Assembly: GCA_009760855.2 (NCBI GenBank)
Contig: WPIO01000007.1
Location: forward strand, 9,121,001 to 9,185,000
Length of the DNA: 64,000 nt
Source: Cristatella mucedo
Lineage: Eukaryota; Bryozoa; Phylactolaemata; Cristatellidae
Reading direction: 5' to 3'
Positions 43,601 to 58,100 of the stretch are shown piece after piece (position 1 is the first letter of the stretch; each line of letters starts with the position of its first letter). The translations under genes were made by a program, and so were the position numbers. The notes beneath the pieces were generated by a model. It had not been told where the DNA came from, ran no database searches, and saw nothing but the letters and a program-made list of their open reading frames with translations.

Positions 43601-46600
43601 CTCGCTCGAACCATGCGACACCCTTCCTCCCTCCCATGCATTTGAAGCCAGTCGGACGTGCCACAAGTGCACCAGCGGCACATCCGGTGGTTGCTACTAT
43701 GCTGCTGTAAACGAGCCTTCAGCATTTGTACTTTCATGCATTACATTGCAGGCATTGCACGAAATGCCATCAGAACCATAGGCCAAAGCTACAGAACCAC
43801 GGGCGGTGCTCTGCTGAAGCTTGCACCTGTCGTTTATTACGGTTCCGTGCCAAACGACTGGCTTGCAGCTCAGCGAACATTTTCTACACGGTCGCCGTCG
43901 TAACAGGCGTGAGGGGTGGGATGCTGGATCTCAGGGTGGTAGCTGTTCAACGCAACATCAGCAACCTCGTTGTCAGTTGTTTCGAGAGCTGCAGCCTAAA
44001 TCTCCGACCAGGTCACTCCCCTTGGGACTGATTGGGCAGCTTCAGCGGCATAATAGGGAGAATAGACTGCCCACTATGGTCTTACTCTCCAACAAAGCTA
44101 CAGCAGAACCTTTCGATAACAAATGCTAACAGGGTTGGATCTGTTATGGCTACTCTGGAGTTTGCGCAGTGGCCAAGCACCAAGCTGCACCTTTCAACTA
44201 TTATTATTCACGAGCAGCATGGCCAGCTTCAACAAATCTGCACACTCACTGTGCACTCTCGCCCAGACGGCCTATGGTTGACTGCAGGCATTAAACTAGC
44301 TAAATATACTAAGCGCAAGCTTGAAAAAGCATACACAAGGTCAGGACTGACTGTCAATTGACAGGCATCTAAAGACTACTTACTGTAAATCGTACCAAGC
44401 GATCCTAGCAAAGGCAAAGTCTAGCTTATATAAAAAATATTGTTGATTCACAGATGCACCATCCAAAAATGCTGATATCGACGATCAACCATCTCCTCAA
44501 CCGCTCCCAGATTAGCTCCTTACCTGATGACCCTTGTGATGATCTAGCCGATCGCTCCTCTAGCTTCTTTATCAACAAGATCAGGGAGTCCATCCCTAGG
44601 GGGCACCAACCACTTTGGAATCTGTCCCTCAATTCCATGCAGCACCTCAATGTCTATATTCAAGGAGGCCACTAGTGACCTCGTTCTGAAGTCCACATCC
44701 TAATCAAAGAAGACAAATCCTCTAGACCCTATTTCCACCGTCCTGCTTTTACGGTGCATAGATCTACTGCTGCCATGTATAACTAACATCATAAGCATGT
44801 CATTGGCCACAGGTCATGTCCCAGCACCTTTCAAAAGGCTGTAGTCAGGCCACTACTCAAGAAAGCAACACTAGACCAAGAGAACTTGAGCAACTTCTAC
44901 TCAGTCTCCCTTCTACCATTCCTATCAAAGACACTGAAACAAGTCGTAGTGGACCGGAGAAACTCATATGCTGAAACTTCAAACCTTATTAGTAGGTACC
45001 ACTCTGGTTTTAAAGACAATCACCCCACAGAGTCAGCACTCCTTCGGGTATATAACGACCTACTTACGAATGCAGCCTTAGGTAGAGTCTCTCTGCTTGT
45101 TTTGCCCGACCTTTCTGCAGCTTTTGATACTATCGATCACCAAGTCCTTCTTAACCCTTTTAATCTTGCCTGGGCATCACTGACACTGCACTGCAATGAT
45201 TGAGAGGTCGTATCTCAGTGGGAGACTCCAGAGTATTGATGTGAATGGACGAAGATCATCAGAGGTACCTTTGAAGTAGAGGGTACCTCGGGGCTCTGTG
45301 CTTGGTCCGGTTCATTTCACGGTTTATACTCTCCCTCTTGCCGATTTGATTGCCAGGTACAATCTAGGTTGTCACTTCTATGCAGATGAAGCTCAATTGT
45401 ACCTTTGCTTTGATCCCTTCCAGCCCACCAGCACGTCGAATTCTCTCAACTCCCTTGCTGTATATATGTTGATGAGATCTGCACATGGATGGCAGCACAC
45501 TTTCTTAAATTGAATGATGATAAAACCAACGTACTAGTTATGGGCAAACTAAGTGTGATTCAAAAATTGGAAAGGTTAATGCTCAAAATCGGCTCTGCCA
45601 TCAGATCTCCTGTTAAATCTGCACGAAATTTAGGTGTCATGTTCCAAAGTGACCTTTAGTTAGACGACCACATCTGCTCCAATGTCAAGCCTGCCTACAT
45701 TCAGCTACATGACGTTGTTAAAATTCGGGCTTGTTTAGACAGGGATACCACATCTAAGTTGGTCCATGCATTCGTGACATCCCATCGTGACTTCTGTAAC
45801 TCACTGCTTGCTGGTCTACCAGCCTGTGCAATCAGGTGCTTACAGATTGTGCAAAACTCTGCAGCTAAGCTTGACAGTCGTGAGCGTCGAAGTCGCCTCA
45901 TCACACCACCTCTCGCCGACCTGCACTGGTTACCAGTCAAGCAACACATCGACTTGAAGGCTCTGTCACTCACTTTTAGGTCTCTCCATTCTTTGGTTCC
46001 TGACTGCCTACCAGATCTACTCCCCTACCATGCTAAGCATCGTACCACTCGCATTTTGCAATCTAATCATTTACCTATATCTTGTAAGAACCTCAAATCC
46101 TTTAAAGTCGCTGCCTTTAGCTCATATGCTCCCAAAGCCTGGAACTTACTCATGACTTGCGACACGACATCCCCCGACTTGACCACATTTAAAAAGAAAC
46201 TAAAAACGCATCTATTTATCACAGCATTTAGTGGTCCACGTGATTCATTTTTATGTGCTTACGCGTGCTGACACTGTACATGCTGCCACTAACCATATTT
46301 GCATGCTGACCCTGTGCATATCACCTCTAACCATGCTATGCTTGCTCTCATTGAGCATTCTCCCACTAATCATTCGATCGTGCTTCCTTAGCAGCAACTG
46401 TAAAGTGCCTAGAAAGAGATTGGGTTCTATAAGGGCGCTATGTCGAGTGTATTATTATAATTATTGTTAAATCGACCACGACATTACTCTCATAACGCGT
46501 GACATTTCGGCATCTGAGCAAGTGCAACACAGGCATCTGGCAATAAGGGCAAGCGTCTCACGACAGCCTATTTTTATAGACTAGCACTAAGCGCATCCTT

Positions 46601-49600
46601 TACTCCCACAAATAACATTCTGAACGTTAGCCACAACTACTTGTCACCAGCTTCTGAGCCAGGGCTAAAGGCCAACGTACGGCTAGACCATGCACACTGC
46701 CCCGACGGCGACCAGAGATGCTGCGAAGCAAATCGATCGTGAGAGTAGTGTGACTACCATCGTCGACTTCCGATGCCGAAGGTTCTAACTACCTATGCCA
46801 ATGCGACAGTCTTCTTTCTTTCTAGTGCTATGCTTCTTTCTTTCTAGCAAGATGGTAGCCTTCGTGGGGAGGGACAAGCGCTTTATAAAACCGGTCGATG
46901 TTTAAGCTACGAACAGTTGACATAGCACGAGAGCAGCAGATGAGCGTTAAGCATCACCACCACCGCAGCTATCTTCGGATCTGCCGAGTTACTCGCATTG
47001 ACCCACAGCTGTCTCCAGAAACAGCTCACCAGTGCTCACCATCATCATTGCTGCACCTACCTCGAAGCTTGCCTTCAAGGCAGGCTGCCCACCCTGTCGC
47101 AGGCTGGCTACGATGCTAGCAGCTGCAGCAGTCGTGGTGGTCGTCGGTAGGATTGCATGGACAAGGCCAGCGGTCGGCACAACAGGGGGGGCAGCCTGTG
47201 TAGCAGCATGTGCCACTGCCACCACTGCAGGCGACATCGTGGTCGAGCTCACAGAAGTGGGCGATGACGGCTCCATGCAAGCAGCTGGCGTCATTGTCAA
47301 TGGTGGTGAACTGTAAAGAATTGAGCAATTACAGCTAGGAGCCCATTGCATACGGGTCACCGATGCCTTGAAAACTATAAGCCGTACACAGCATTCAAGA
47401 CTAATGATGATGATCAATACTAAAGCGTGGAAACTGCTCAAGAGTTTTCACTCTTGATGGATACAGCTGTCGTGCAAACGTGCATTCCATCACCACACGC
47501 CCCACCCCACTATTGCCGTGATAGAATGTTCACGTGACGACTACTCACTACCTCAACTGCTCTCCTAACTCTGCTATGCTTCCCACTTTTTCTTTGTTGC
47601 ATGAGACGAAGTCTGTTGGCTACCGAATGCGTACCGAAAGCCGCTTAGGCTGTGAGTGCGCTATACAAAACTCGCCTGCATAACACCCACATGGTCTTTA
47701 TGACTTTGTGGAGTTACAGACAGAGATACATTACATTACATTAGTCGCACTTAGTCAAGTTGGCAACTACAGCTCGACTCGACAGCAGAGTGAACACCAA
47801 CAAACGTCTATGCTACGATGACGGGTTTCTTTCCCTAGCGCTGATCCGAGCGTCTTCTCTGGCTGCTTACTTCCCAAGACAGTAGAGGAATAGGAACCCC
47901 TCCTATAAAGCAAAGGGGCAGTCAAGGACTTGCTGCCCCGAAGGTGGCAAATAGAGTGACGTGGTAACGGTCTGGGGAGAGTGGGGAGGCAGCTCCACAC
48001 TGAGCAGTGATAAACACTACCACCATCCGAGAGTGAAGACCCACCAGTGACCGACCACGTGGCCTTGACCCGCTATCTCTACCCTGCAAGCGGTGCAGCA
48101 GGAAGCTAGTCGCTGGCGCACCATCATCAAGCAGCGAAAAAAAGGATGAAGTCAGCCGCCACAATCCTCATCCAGCCACGACAGGCAAGCAGCAGAAAGG
48201 CCTGGCTCACTCGCTCGGAGCAGCCAGCAAGTCAAGCCCAGCGCCCGTCAGAACTGCAGGGCAGCGAAAGACACAACGCGTCCGTCATTCGATACACTGA
48301 CAGAGCGGTGGAAGTGCTACAGCAATCGGCAGCTGCTGCCGGTACTACTCGACATCCTTCTGCTTCGGCTTCGCTCGGCAATTTTGCACATTGTTTCGCA
48401 GCGCATACATCAACGTAATGTATGCGTGGCTTGGCAAATCTAGAGGCTGAGATGGGTGCAAATTAGAGCTGCAGCCCATACTTATAAGGAGGTGTCGTTG
48501 GATGGACAAAAGAGCTGAAACCATGGACGCAACATTTCCTCCTTTTCTGCAGCAGTCCTAGTTAGGTAAGTTGGGCTATCAAGTGCTAGTGTGCCTTTCG
48601 ATAAGAGAGATAAGTTAATACGATAACATGACACGGGAAGCCTTACCACTTACGCCCCCTGATGACGATGACATTCGTATCGATCAAGCAGCAAATAAAT
48701 GTACACTATTTTCATTGGCAGCACCGAGCAGCAGCTTAAAGGTGGCAGGCTTTGCCACAAAGCCTCGGGCAGCAGTCTAGGCAGCTCGAAGACACAAATA
48801 ATTTCCTATCCTTCCTACAAGTGGTGCAAGCAGGTCAGTCATTGTGGTGTAGGTCATCATGGCAGCATCTGTTCGATGCTGCTTTTTTATGGCAGGTACC
48901 TTTTTAAAGTGACCTTTAGCTTTTCAAAGACCAGAGCAAATGTGTACCTTCAAGTCTGCCTAATTTCATTCTGCTGATTTCATTCTGTTGACTTTCCTCC
49001 AAAACCGATGCCGACTTTCCTTCTAATTAGGGCGCTCACACTGCCTACACAGAGAAAATTGATGGGTGACTTAGTCCTACTCACAACCACCTGCTCAAAT
49101 ATAGGAGGCAGGATAAGATAGATTTCCCGTTGAAGCCGTCAGGCCAACGTCAACATAGATTGAGTTTGCTTTTGCAGCCATCATTTTTGACAAGTACAGG
49201 AAGAAGGAGAAGAAAAGCAAGGTAAGCATGCAATAAAAGTTTGTTTCGAAAGTGCATACTGTTAAATATTGCGTGCCACTCGAGGTGTTTAGGTGCATTC
49301 CATCATATAAATAAATGGTCTTCTTTTCAGGTGCCGGTGAAGCCGTGGCTACAACACATAACTATCTCATTAACATTGGGACTTGCCCTGAACGCCTCGA
49401 TAAAAATCGAGCATACAACTGTGAACCATTGCTGTGGTCGGGTGGGGAGAGTGTATGTGACACAGCCTGAGATTTTGAAAAGTAGGACCGGCTTCTACTG
49501 CTTGACAGTCAGCAGATTTGGCTCCACCCCAAAGTGTGGTGATGCAGCAGCCCAAGTCAGAGGGAAATCGGCCCGGAGTTGGCGCCGGATTAGTAGGAAA

Positions 49601-52600
49601 GTCGATAGAGTAAACACAGCTTAACCACTGATTCAGCAACAATTTTAAATTCCGTCGTTTTGCAATAATAATATCAATAATAATAATACACTTGATAAAG
49701 CACCCTCGGAGAACTCAATCTCTTTCTAGGCACTTTACATTCGCTGCAAAGAAACAGCAGTTCAAGCAATTTTGGCGACACATTCCTACACTAAGAAATC
49801 ATGCCGGGGGTGCAACGATACCTCACACTCGGCCAAGAGCACAGCAGAATGCCGTGCCCGATGCGACAAGGCATGGCTGATACAACGACAGGGAGTGCAG
49901 GATGCGATGCGGCGCCATGCAGCTTGCTTGCGCTTGCACGTACATTCTTTCTGCATATGGTGATGCATGAAAAGGCTGCGATAAGTGCTCCACTCCCTTT
50001 GCAGGCAAGCGCATTGCCTGCTCGAATGGCATCGGCGTCAGGATCGTGCATTCATAAGACGGCTGATAACGTTCCTGCAAAAACGCTTTAGTATCAAGTA
50101 AATGGCATTCCTTTGGAGACAGTACCTTTAGTTTGAATGCTCCCAAGGCCCGGAACTCACTCCCGACAGACGTCACGACATCCAAAAAAGAAGCTAAAGA
50201 TGCACCTGTTCCTCACAGCACTGGCTTGGACTTCGTGATTCGTCCTTTGTGTGCTTAAGCGTGCTGACACTGTGCACGCTACCACTAACCATAGTTTGCA
50301 CGTTGATACTGCTCGTTTTACCACTAACCCTAAGAGCATGCTTCCTTTACAGCAAAGCATATGAAAAAAGTGCTTAGAAAGAAAGATTAAGTTCTCCGAG
50401 AGTGCTATGCAAATGTATTACTATTATTATTGTGCATGTAGTGCTTGCCCTCACGAATCAAGAGAATGCGACTATCAATGGATAGCAAAGGTCAGTGCAA
50501 CTAAGCCGAGTGAGATGCTTCAATCAGGAGAGGACACAGATCTTAAGCTATGCTCGGCACTCCATGCAGAAGAACTCTCAGCCTAAGCCTAGCCATACCG
50601 GAGCCAAGGCGAAGGCTGCACAATAAGGATAAGTGAAGGCACCGAAGGGTAGGAGAATCGTAGCAACACTTGACTTGAGCCACCGTTGTGCCTGCCCAAA
50701 AGTCTCATCCTTTCCGAAATGTAGAAATGGTGCACTGACAGTGCTCGGGGTACGCCACGAATTAATTTTCACTTCTTTGTTAAATCATTTCAATAATTAT
50801 GCCTCACGTCTCCGTTAGAAACTCCACGACCCCAAAAAGACCAAGCACAAGTAAAATTAAAAGTAAAGAAAATCAAAGGTCAGCTAATTTAACAGCCTCA
50901 GTTACATCCCGGTTTATACTCTCCCTCTTGACGATGTGATTGCCAAGCACAATCTAGGCTTTCACTTCTATGTGGATGACCTTCAGTTGTACCCTTGCTT
51001 TGATCCCTCCCAGCCCTTCAGCACGTCGAATTCTCTCAACTCCCTTACTGCTTGGATTAACATCCACACATGCATGGCAGCAAATTTTCTTAAATTGAAT
51101 GATGATAACACTAACTTACTTGTTATGGGCAAATCACGTGTGATTCAGAAATTGGAAAGGCTAACCTTCAAAATCGGCTCTGCCAGCATATCTCCTGTTG
51201 AATCTGCACGAAATCTACGTGTCGTGTTCCAAAGCGACCTTTCGTTAGACGACCACGTCACATCGGCTCTAAAATCAAGTTTGCCTACTTTCTCAGTTAC
51301 TGACATTGCTAAAACCCGGACTTTTTTAGATAGGAATACCATATCTAAGTTGGTCCATGAATTTTCGACATCCCGTCTTGACTTCTGTAACTCAGCATGT
51401 GCAATCAGCTGCTTACAGCGGGTGCAAAACTCTGCAGCTAGGCTTGTCTGCTGTGAGCCTCGCAGTTGCCACATCACACCACTTCTTGCCGACCTGCAAT
51501 GGCTAACAGTCAAGCAGCAGATCGACTTCAAGGTTTTGTTGGTCACTTTTGGGTCCCTTCATTCTTTGGCTCCAGCCTGCCTATAAGATCTAATCCCCCA
51601 CCAGGCCAAGCTTTGTACCACACACTTTTCGGAATCTAACTGTTCACCTATACAGCGTACAAACCTCAAATCCTTTGCAGACAGTGCCTTTACTTTGTGT
51701 GCTCCCAAAGCCTGGAACTCACTCCCGCCTTCCGTCACGACATCCCCTGACTTGACCACATTTAAAAAAGAAATTAAAAACACCTATTTATCACAACATT
51801 TAGTGGGTCACTGTGATTCGTTTTTGTGCTTACGCATGTTGACACTGTTGCATGCTTCCACTAACCACACTTGCATGCTGGCCCTGTGCATGTCACCCCT
51901 AACCATGTTATTCTTGTTGTTTATCAAGCATGATACCACTAACCATTGGATCGTTTTTCCTTTGCAGCAAATGTAAAGCACCTAGAAAGAGATGTAAGTT
52001 CTCTGAGGGTGCTTTATCAAATGCATTATAATTAATTTTATTATTATCCCAGCAGAAGAGCAGTCGTACCAGCAATCAAGTCTACCTGCACCAGGCAATA
52101 AAGAACTGCCCACTGCAGGAGTCGAATGCACGACCTGGATCGTGAAGTGCAAGCAGAAATCCAGCATAACAGCCTTAGCCACAATCACTCCTGCTTCACT
52201 GGGCGATAAAGATTTGTGCTACTGTACTCGAACCCACAACCTTGACCGTGAAGTTACCCTACGCTACAACCCAAGGGACTAAGCAGCTCTCATTCTTCTG
52301 GAGAGTTGTCCATATTGCCTTTAAAGTTTAAGTGGCTTTCAGCTGGTGATTGGCAATAGCACCGAAGTAACAGCCAGTCAAAAGAGTGTCAATAAAGAAA
52401 GCCACTCACTTAGACACAGGCGGGGGCAGGGGGGTAGCTGCCACTCCTGGCTGCAGGTGCCACAGTCGTTCACTCTCGGAGTAGATTCGTAATTGCTGCA
52501 CTCTGTGGGTGGGGTAAGACTCAATAAATATGGCACAGCTTGCCTTTAACTAACCACACATTTCCTGTCTCAGAAATACTTAATGACAATCGACTATCAA

Positions 52601-55046
52601 TCTTATTCATTTGTATAGCGCCCTAAGAGAACACTGGGCAGTGATAGCCCTGGAAGTCAGGCACTCGATCTTCACGACCGAGGTCGTGGGTTCGAATCCT
52701 GCAGTTGGGCGATCCTTTATTACCGATTGCAAGTGGTGGTGATAGCCGCCGATAAGGCTCTTCTGCTGCTATACAAATGAGGCTGTTAAGTCAGCTAAAA
52801 AATTTTTTAACTTAATCTTTATTCAGGCGCTCCACATGTACCACGGGCTCGAGCCCACGCCCTCGGTCATCAAATTATCTTGACCTCGGTCGACCACGAG
52901 CACCTTTAACCAATGGGCAAAGCACCATGTCCGTATTTTCACCTACATAGCATTACAAAAATATGGTCTTGCATGGATAAGGACACCACAGCAAATCTGT
53001 TACGTGCATTCATTTTATTCTATCTTCTTGCCCATGCAATAACATGCTTACAGTTGGTGTAAAACTCGCAGGCAGGCTTACCTGTCGTAAACGCCACAAC
53101 TGCCCCATTAAACCACTAAACAATCTGCACTCGCTGCTTATCATGCACCGCATCGATTTAAAGATACTGTAACTCGGCTTTAGGTATCTCCATTCTTTTG
53201 TTCCAGCATACCAATCTAAATTAGTTTCCCTTAAGGCCTCCTCGGCACACCACCTGCTCTTCTGACTGTGTTCGATTAATTATGCAACAAACTCCAACTT
53301 ACTCCAATTTCCTCAGAGACCATGCCTTCAGTTGCTTAGGTCCCAAGGCTTGGAACTCATTTTAAACTGACATCACGTCATCTGATTTGACGACATCCAA
53401 AAATAAGCCGCACAACCTCCCTGTTCTACACAGTTGCTTATCTGTGCACGATTGAGTGAGTGTTACTAACGGTAGAGGGAAGGATCCAACTAACCAGTCT
53501 GCGAGTCGTTTGTGCCCTTTTGAATGCTCGTCTTAAGATGATGATTGTGTGCTTTTGAATGCTTGCCTAAGCAAGATACCTTGCTTTTCAACTATTAGTT
53601 ATCGCTTTTCTTGCAGCGAGTTGCCAAGTGCCTGAATAGAGATAAAGTTCTCTTAAGGCACTATAAATATACTTATTAGTATTATTCTTAACGTATCCCA
53701 GGTAGATTAGGTAGGCTTATTTTATAACAGTGCAACCGTCAGCTAAAAGTCAGGCTACGTGAATAAACATACAGCTGAATAAAAAGATGGATGAAGGCCT
53801 CAGTTGGACAGCAGTCTCTTATAGGTTGGCATAAAGTTAACTGTAAGCAAGGCTTAGTGTGTGAGCTAGAGCAGCCCAATACGTAAGTGTAAATCAGGTG
53901 AGCTCAGAGGTGCAGGGCGGTGGCCACAGCGGGTGCACAAGAACACGGCGTACAAACCTTTTCTGATTCAGGGAGCTTGTCGATCTTATCGCGGTCAGTC
54001 TTCAGCTTGCGCTCAGCCCCTTTAGGCTGCAAACGAATGCAAATAGTCTCTTGGATTTGACAAGGCAAATACTACATCATGCATTAACATGGATAAACCT
54101 GCATTCATTACTTCAACATTGCAGCAACACGAATAGTTGTATACTGCTTACACAAATCAGCGTGATTGCTGAGTTCAGTATCAATTGACACACGACAACC
54201 GTGTTCATGCGACATGCACGAACAGGCACATAAAAGCACTGGTAGAGAAGGCATAACAGTTTTCTCAGTAAAGGCACAAACAACTGCAACAAAAAATGAC
54301 AAAAGCTTCCAAAGTTCATAGCATGGGCTGTACAGCTGTATGCATCCATACAAAGAAATAAATCCACTCACATTGCCCTGGATCGACACCTTAAATAATT
54401 CTAAGATAATCTTGCTGATAATGACTAGCAATCCCATTTCTTCTTTGCATGTCTGGTTTGAAAGTACACTAGCGTCTCTGCTCAGCAGCCATGCTACTAC
54501 GTTTTGAGTTATGCTCAAAACATGACCGGTTCCTCCTCACGTGAATGCAACAAACGTGTGCCTGAGCAATACCAACCAACTGGTGCAGCCCGAACTAGGT
54601 AAACCAAGTGCAGATAACTTTGAGAGGCATCCCGAACCAGGAGCCAGCTCAAGGCTGCTCTAGGTTAAACCAGAAGCTATGCGACGATTGATCGGCATAA
54701 CCATTCAGCATGATGCTGTCCCATTAGTATCCAGTGAAGGCTTTCAGAGAACGAGTTCAATGTGGAGACTTGCTCTCTAAGCCACGCAATTTTTCAGCAT
54801 GCCGAATCATGTGACCACTAGAGCCAAAGCAGGCCAGCGTAGTGTCAGGAGCTACCAGCAGAGCCCGGGCCAGCTAAGTTATCACTACTAAAGCACAAAA
54901 TGATCATTCGGCCATTTTGGCCCTACGAGGGAGGGTGGGAGGGAGGGAGGGAGGGAGGGAGAGGGAGGGGGGGGGGAGGGAGAGGGAGAGGGAGAGGGAG
55001 GGAGAGAGAGAGAGAGAGAGAAAGGGAGGGAGAGAGAATGAGCACA

Positions 55047-55112
<66 letters not shown>

Positions 55113-58100
55113 GTATAGCATCCTAAGAGAGGTTAATCTTTATCCAGGCACTTAACATATGCGGAAGGTCATGTATGAAGTGCCTGGTCAAAGGCAAGCA
55201 CCTTGAGGTCAAAGACAAGGACCTTACCCCAGGGGGTTCGACGAATTACCAAAATGCACTGCAATCCACTCTAATTAGGCTAACATCGACCAGACATTTG
55301 CATTGGCGAGCTTGAATTTTGCACTGATATTGTAGTACACGTTCGATTTTATCTATCCATCAAATTTCATGTCTGCGTGCAATTATGCAAATGAGCTTCA
55401 ACGCCAGACGCCTGTACCACAATCCGCTGCAATCCATTCTAGTTCCCATCAAATCCACCACAAATCAGCTGTGCACAGCTCCAAAAAGTTTGGAACATAA
55501 AACTAAGCTACACATATAATGTACCCAGAAAATTTCGCGCAATTTCGCTCATGCGTTCTCACGAAGTCCACTGAAATAACATTACAGTGGCCAAGGCCAA
55601 TACCGCAATCCACTGCATTCTACAGTGCAACAAAAGAAACCCTGTTCGAAAAGTTCCTCTTTTGATTGTGCATGACAGCACACTCTTCGACAACTGCACT
55701 TACAAAACTTCACTTGCATTGGCACGGCCGTTCTCATACAATGCGCTGCAATCGACTGCCGTAACACGGACAAAAACTGCAATCCACTTCAACCCACCGA
55801 ATCTACCACACGCAAAATCGAAATAGATTGTGCCAAGCTCCAGTTTTTATTGCATATTAAAGTTCACCGTGCTGTGAGCACAACTACGTAAAATAAAAAA
55901 ATGAGCATCCTCGCACTGTGGCAACGGGTGGCAATCGTCTGAAAATACCTGGGAACTACCACAATCCACTCTATTCCCCGCAAATCATCCTCAAATAGCC
56001 ACCGCAAAGCTCTAATTGACATTGCATATAGGAATGAATTCGGTCCAGAGTGCACCCACAAACTGTCGCTCAATTGTGCACACGCATTGTCATGCAATGC
56101 ACTGCATTCGACTGCAACGGCCCGGTCCCATACCCCAATCCACCTCAATCAGTCGAAATCTGCTGCATCCACCGCACAGCGACCAGAATAAGTAAACTAT
56201 TAACTCTAACTATGATTGCAGGCTGCTCTACTCTTCGGTTACCATGGACTCGCATAACTTCACTTTAATCGTCTCGACCATTCTGCAGCAATGCACTGCA
56301 ATCGACTGCAACTGCCCGGGCCAGTAAGTCAATCCACCGATGCCCTCCGCAAAACGACAAGAATACGTACACTTTAAGCTCTAATAGTGATAGCACGTTG
56401 CTCTAATCTTCAGTTATTGTGTGTAATCCCACAATTTCACTACAAATGCCTAGATCATTCGGCAGCAATGCACTGCAATTGACTGCAATGGCCCGGGCCG
56501 ATACGGCAATCTACAGCAATCTGATGCAAAATGCTGAAATCAGTTTGGCAATGCTCCAATTTTGAACGCATGTTGCAAAGCACACTGGTTAAAGTCAACC
56601 ACATCTTTTTAAGCAATTGCATCGTAAAATCTAGGCCAATGCATGGCAATCTACGTCAACGGCTCGGAGCAGCAAACTACAACAATCCATGGCTACTCGA
56701 CCACAAATTGGCTGCACGAAGTGCCAATTGTCATGGCATTTAACATTCCTTTGTGCTAAAAGTAAAATCGTAGGACTTTCAAGCTATTTTGCATGTTAAT
56801 TGTCAACGATGCACGGCAATCGACAGGGACTGGTCATCACCTGTTAAGTCCCTCAAGTGTCTGTACTCGGTCCCTTGCTGTTCTCCATTTACACTCAACT
56901 TCTGGGAAAAGTGATTAAGGCTCATGGAATAGGATATCACTTTAATGCTGACGATACTCAGCTGTATTTGTCATTTAAACAGTCGGAATCTGCTGCAGCA
57001 ACTGAGAAACTGAATGTTTACCATGCCGACGTTCGATCCTGGATGTCGGAAAACTTCTTGAAATTAAATGACGATAAAACCGAACTGCTGCTCATAGGAC
57101 ACCCTAAGCTTGTGGCTGGATTAAAAGGCTTTGCTCTTCTAATAGGTGATGCTTTTGTGCGACCATCACCACGTGTTTGAAATTTAGGTGCCGTTTTCAA
57201 CAGCTGCCTCAATTTTAAAAGCTTCATTCAGAAGATTGCTTCTACAGCTAGCCATCATGCCCAATCCCTGTCGAAGATTAAGAGCTATCTTCCACAATGG
57301 CTTGCAAAAGATTTAACTAGCTCTTTAGTTCTGTCTCGGCTTGATTATTGTAATTCCCTTTCGGCTGGGCTAACAAAGAAAGCAACTAGGCCACTGCAGC
57401 TGACTATGAATATGGCTGCAAGGCTAGTCTTCAAGTCCCAGAGGTTTGAGCATGTGTCTCCTTTGCTAAAAGAGCTACGACGGATGCCGGTTGAGCAAAG
57501 GATACAGAGCAAAGTTCTTATGCTGACCCACAAGGCCAGCCACGGCTTGGCTTCTTTGTACCTAGCTGAACTACTACATCAGTTTCAGCCTCTTCGCGAC
57601 CTCAGGTCCTGTATGGACAATAAATTAGCTGTTCCATTCCTCCACTTAAAGACCATTGGCGACAGAAGCTTTAGCTCTGCAGGTCCTAGGCTGTGGAACT
57701 CGCTTCCACAGTTCTTATGCAACGACAACTACTCTCTTGATAACGACTATGGCTCATCCTCTACAGCCGTCCTGAGCTGCTACTTCCATGCTACTCACTA
57801 CCTCAACTACTCTCATGACTCTGCTATGCATCCCACTTTCTCTTTGTTGCGTGAGACGAAGTCTGTTGGCTACCGAATGCATACCGAAAGCCACTTAGGC
57901 TGTGAGCTCGCTACACAAAACTCTCCTTCGTAATATCCACATAGTGAGGTCAAGGGCCGCCGAACGGGTCTCATCTGCTGAAATGGGTCGCTCACCTTAA
58001 AGACTTTTATCTGGCTTGAGGCGCAGTGCAGCAGCCTGGCGTTCTCGCCGTGCATGTACGTGTCAACCTGAATGCGAAAAGACACCCCCTTCTCACCACC

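Noticed and set aside
55245-56835. CRISPR-like array
   Set aside because: Units are about 175 bp and diverged along their whole length with no short exact repeats and unique spacers. The genome is animal.
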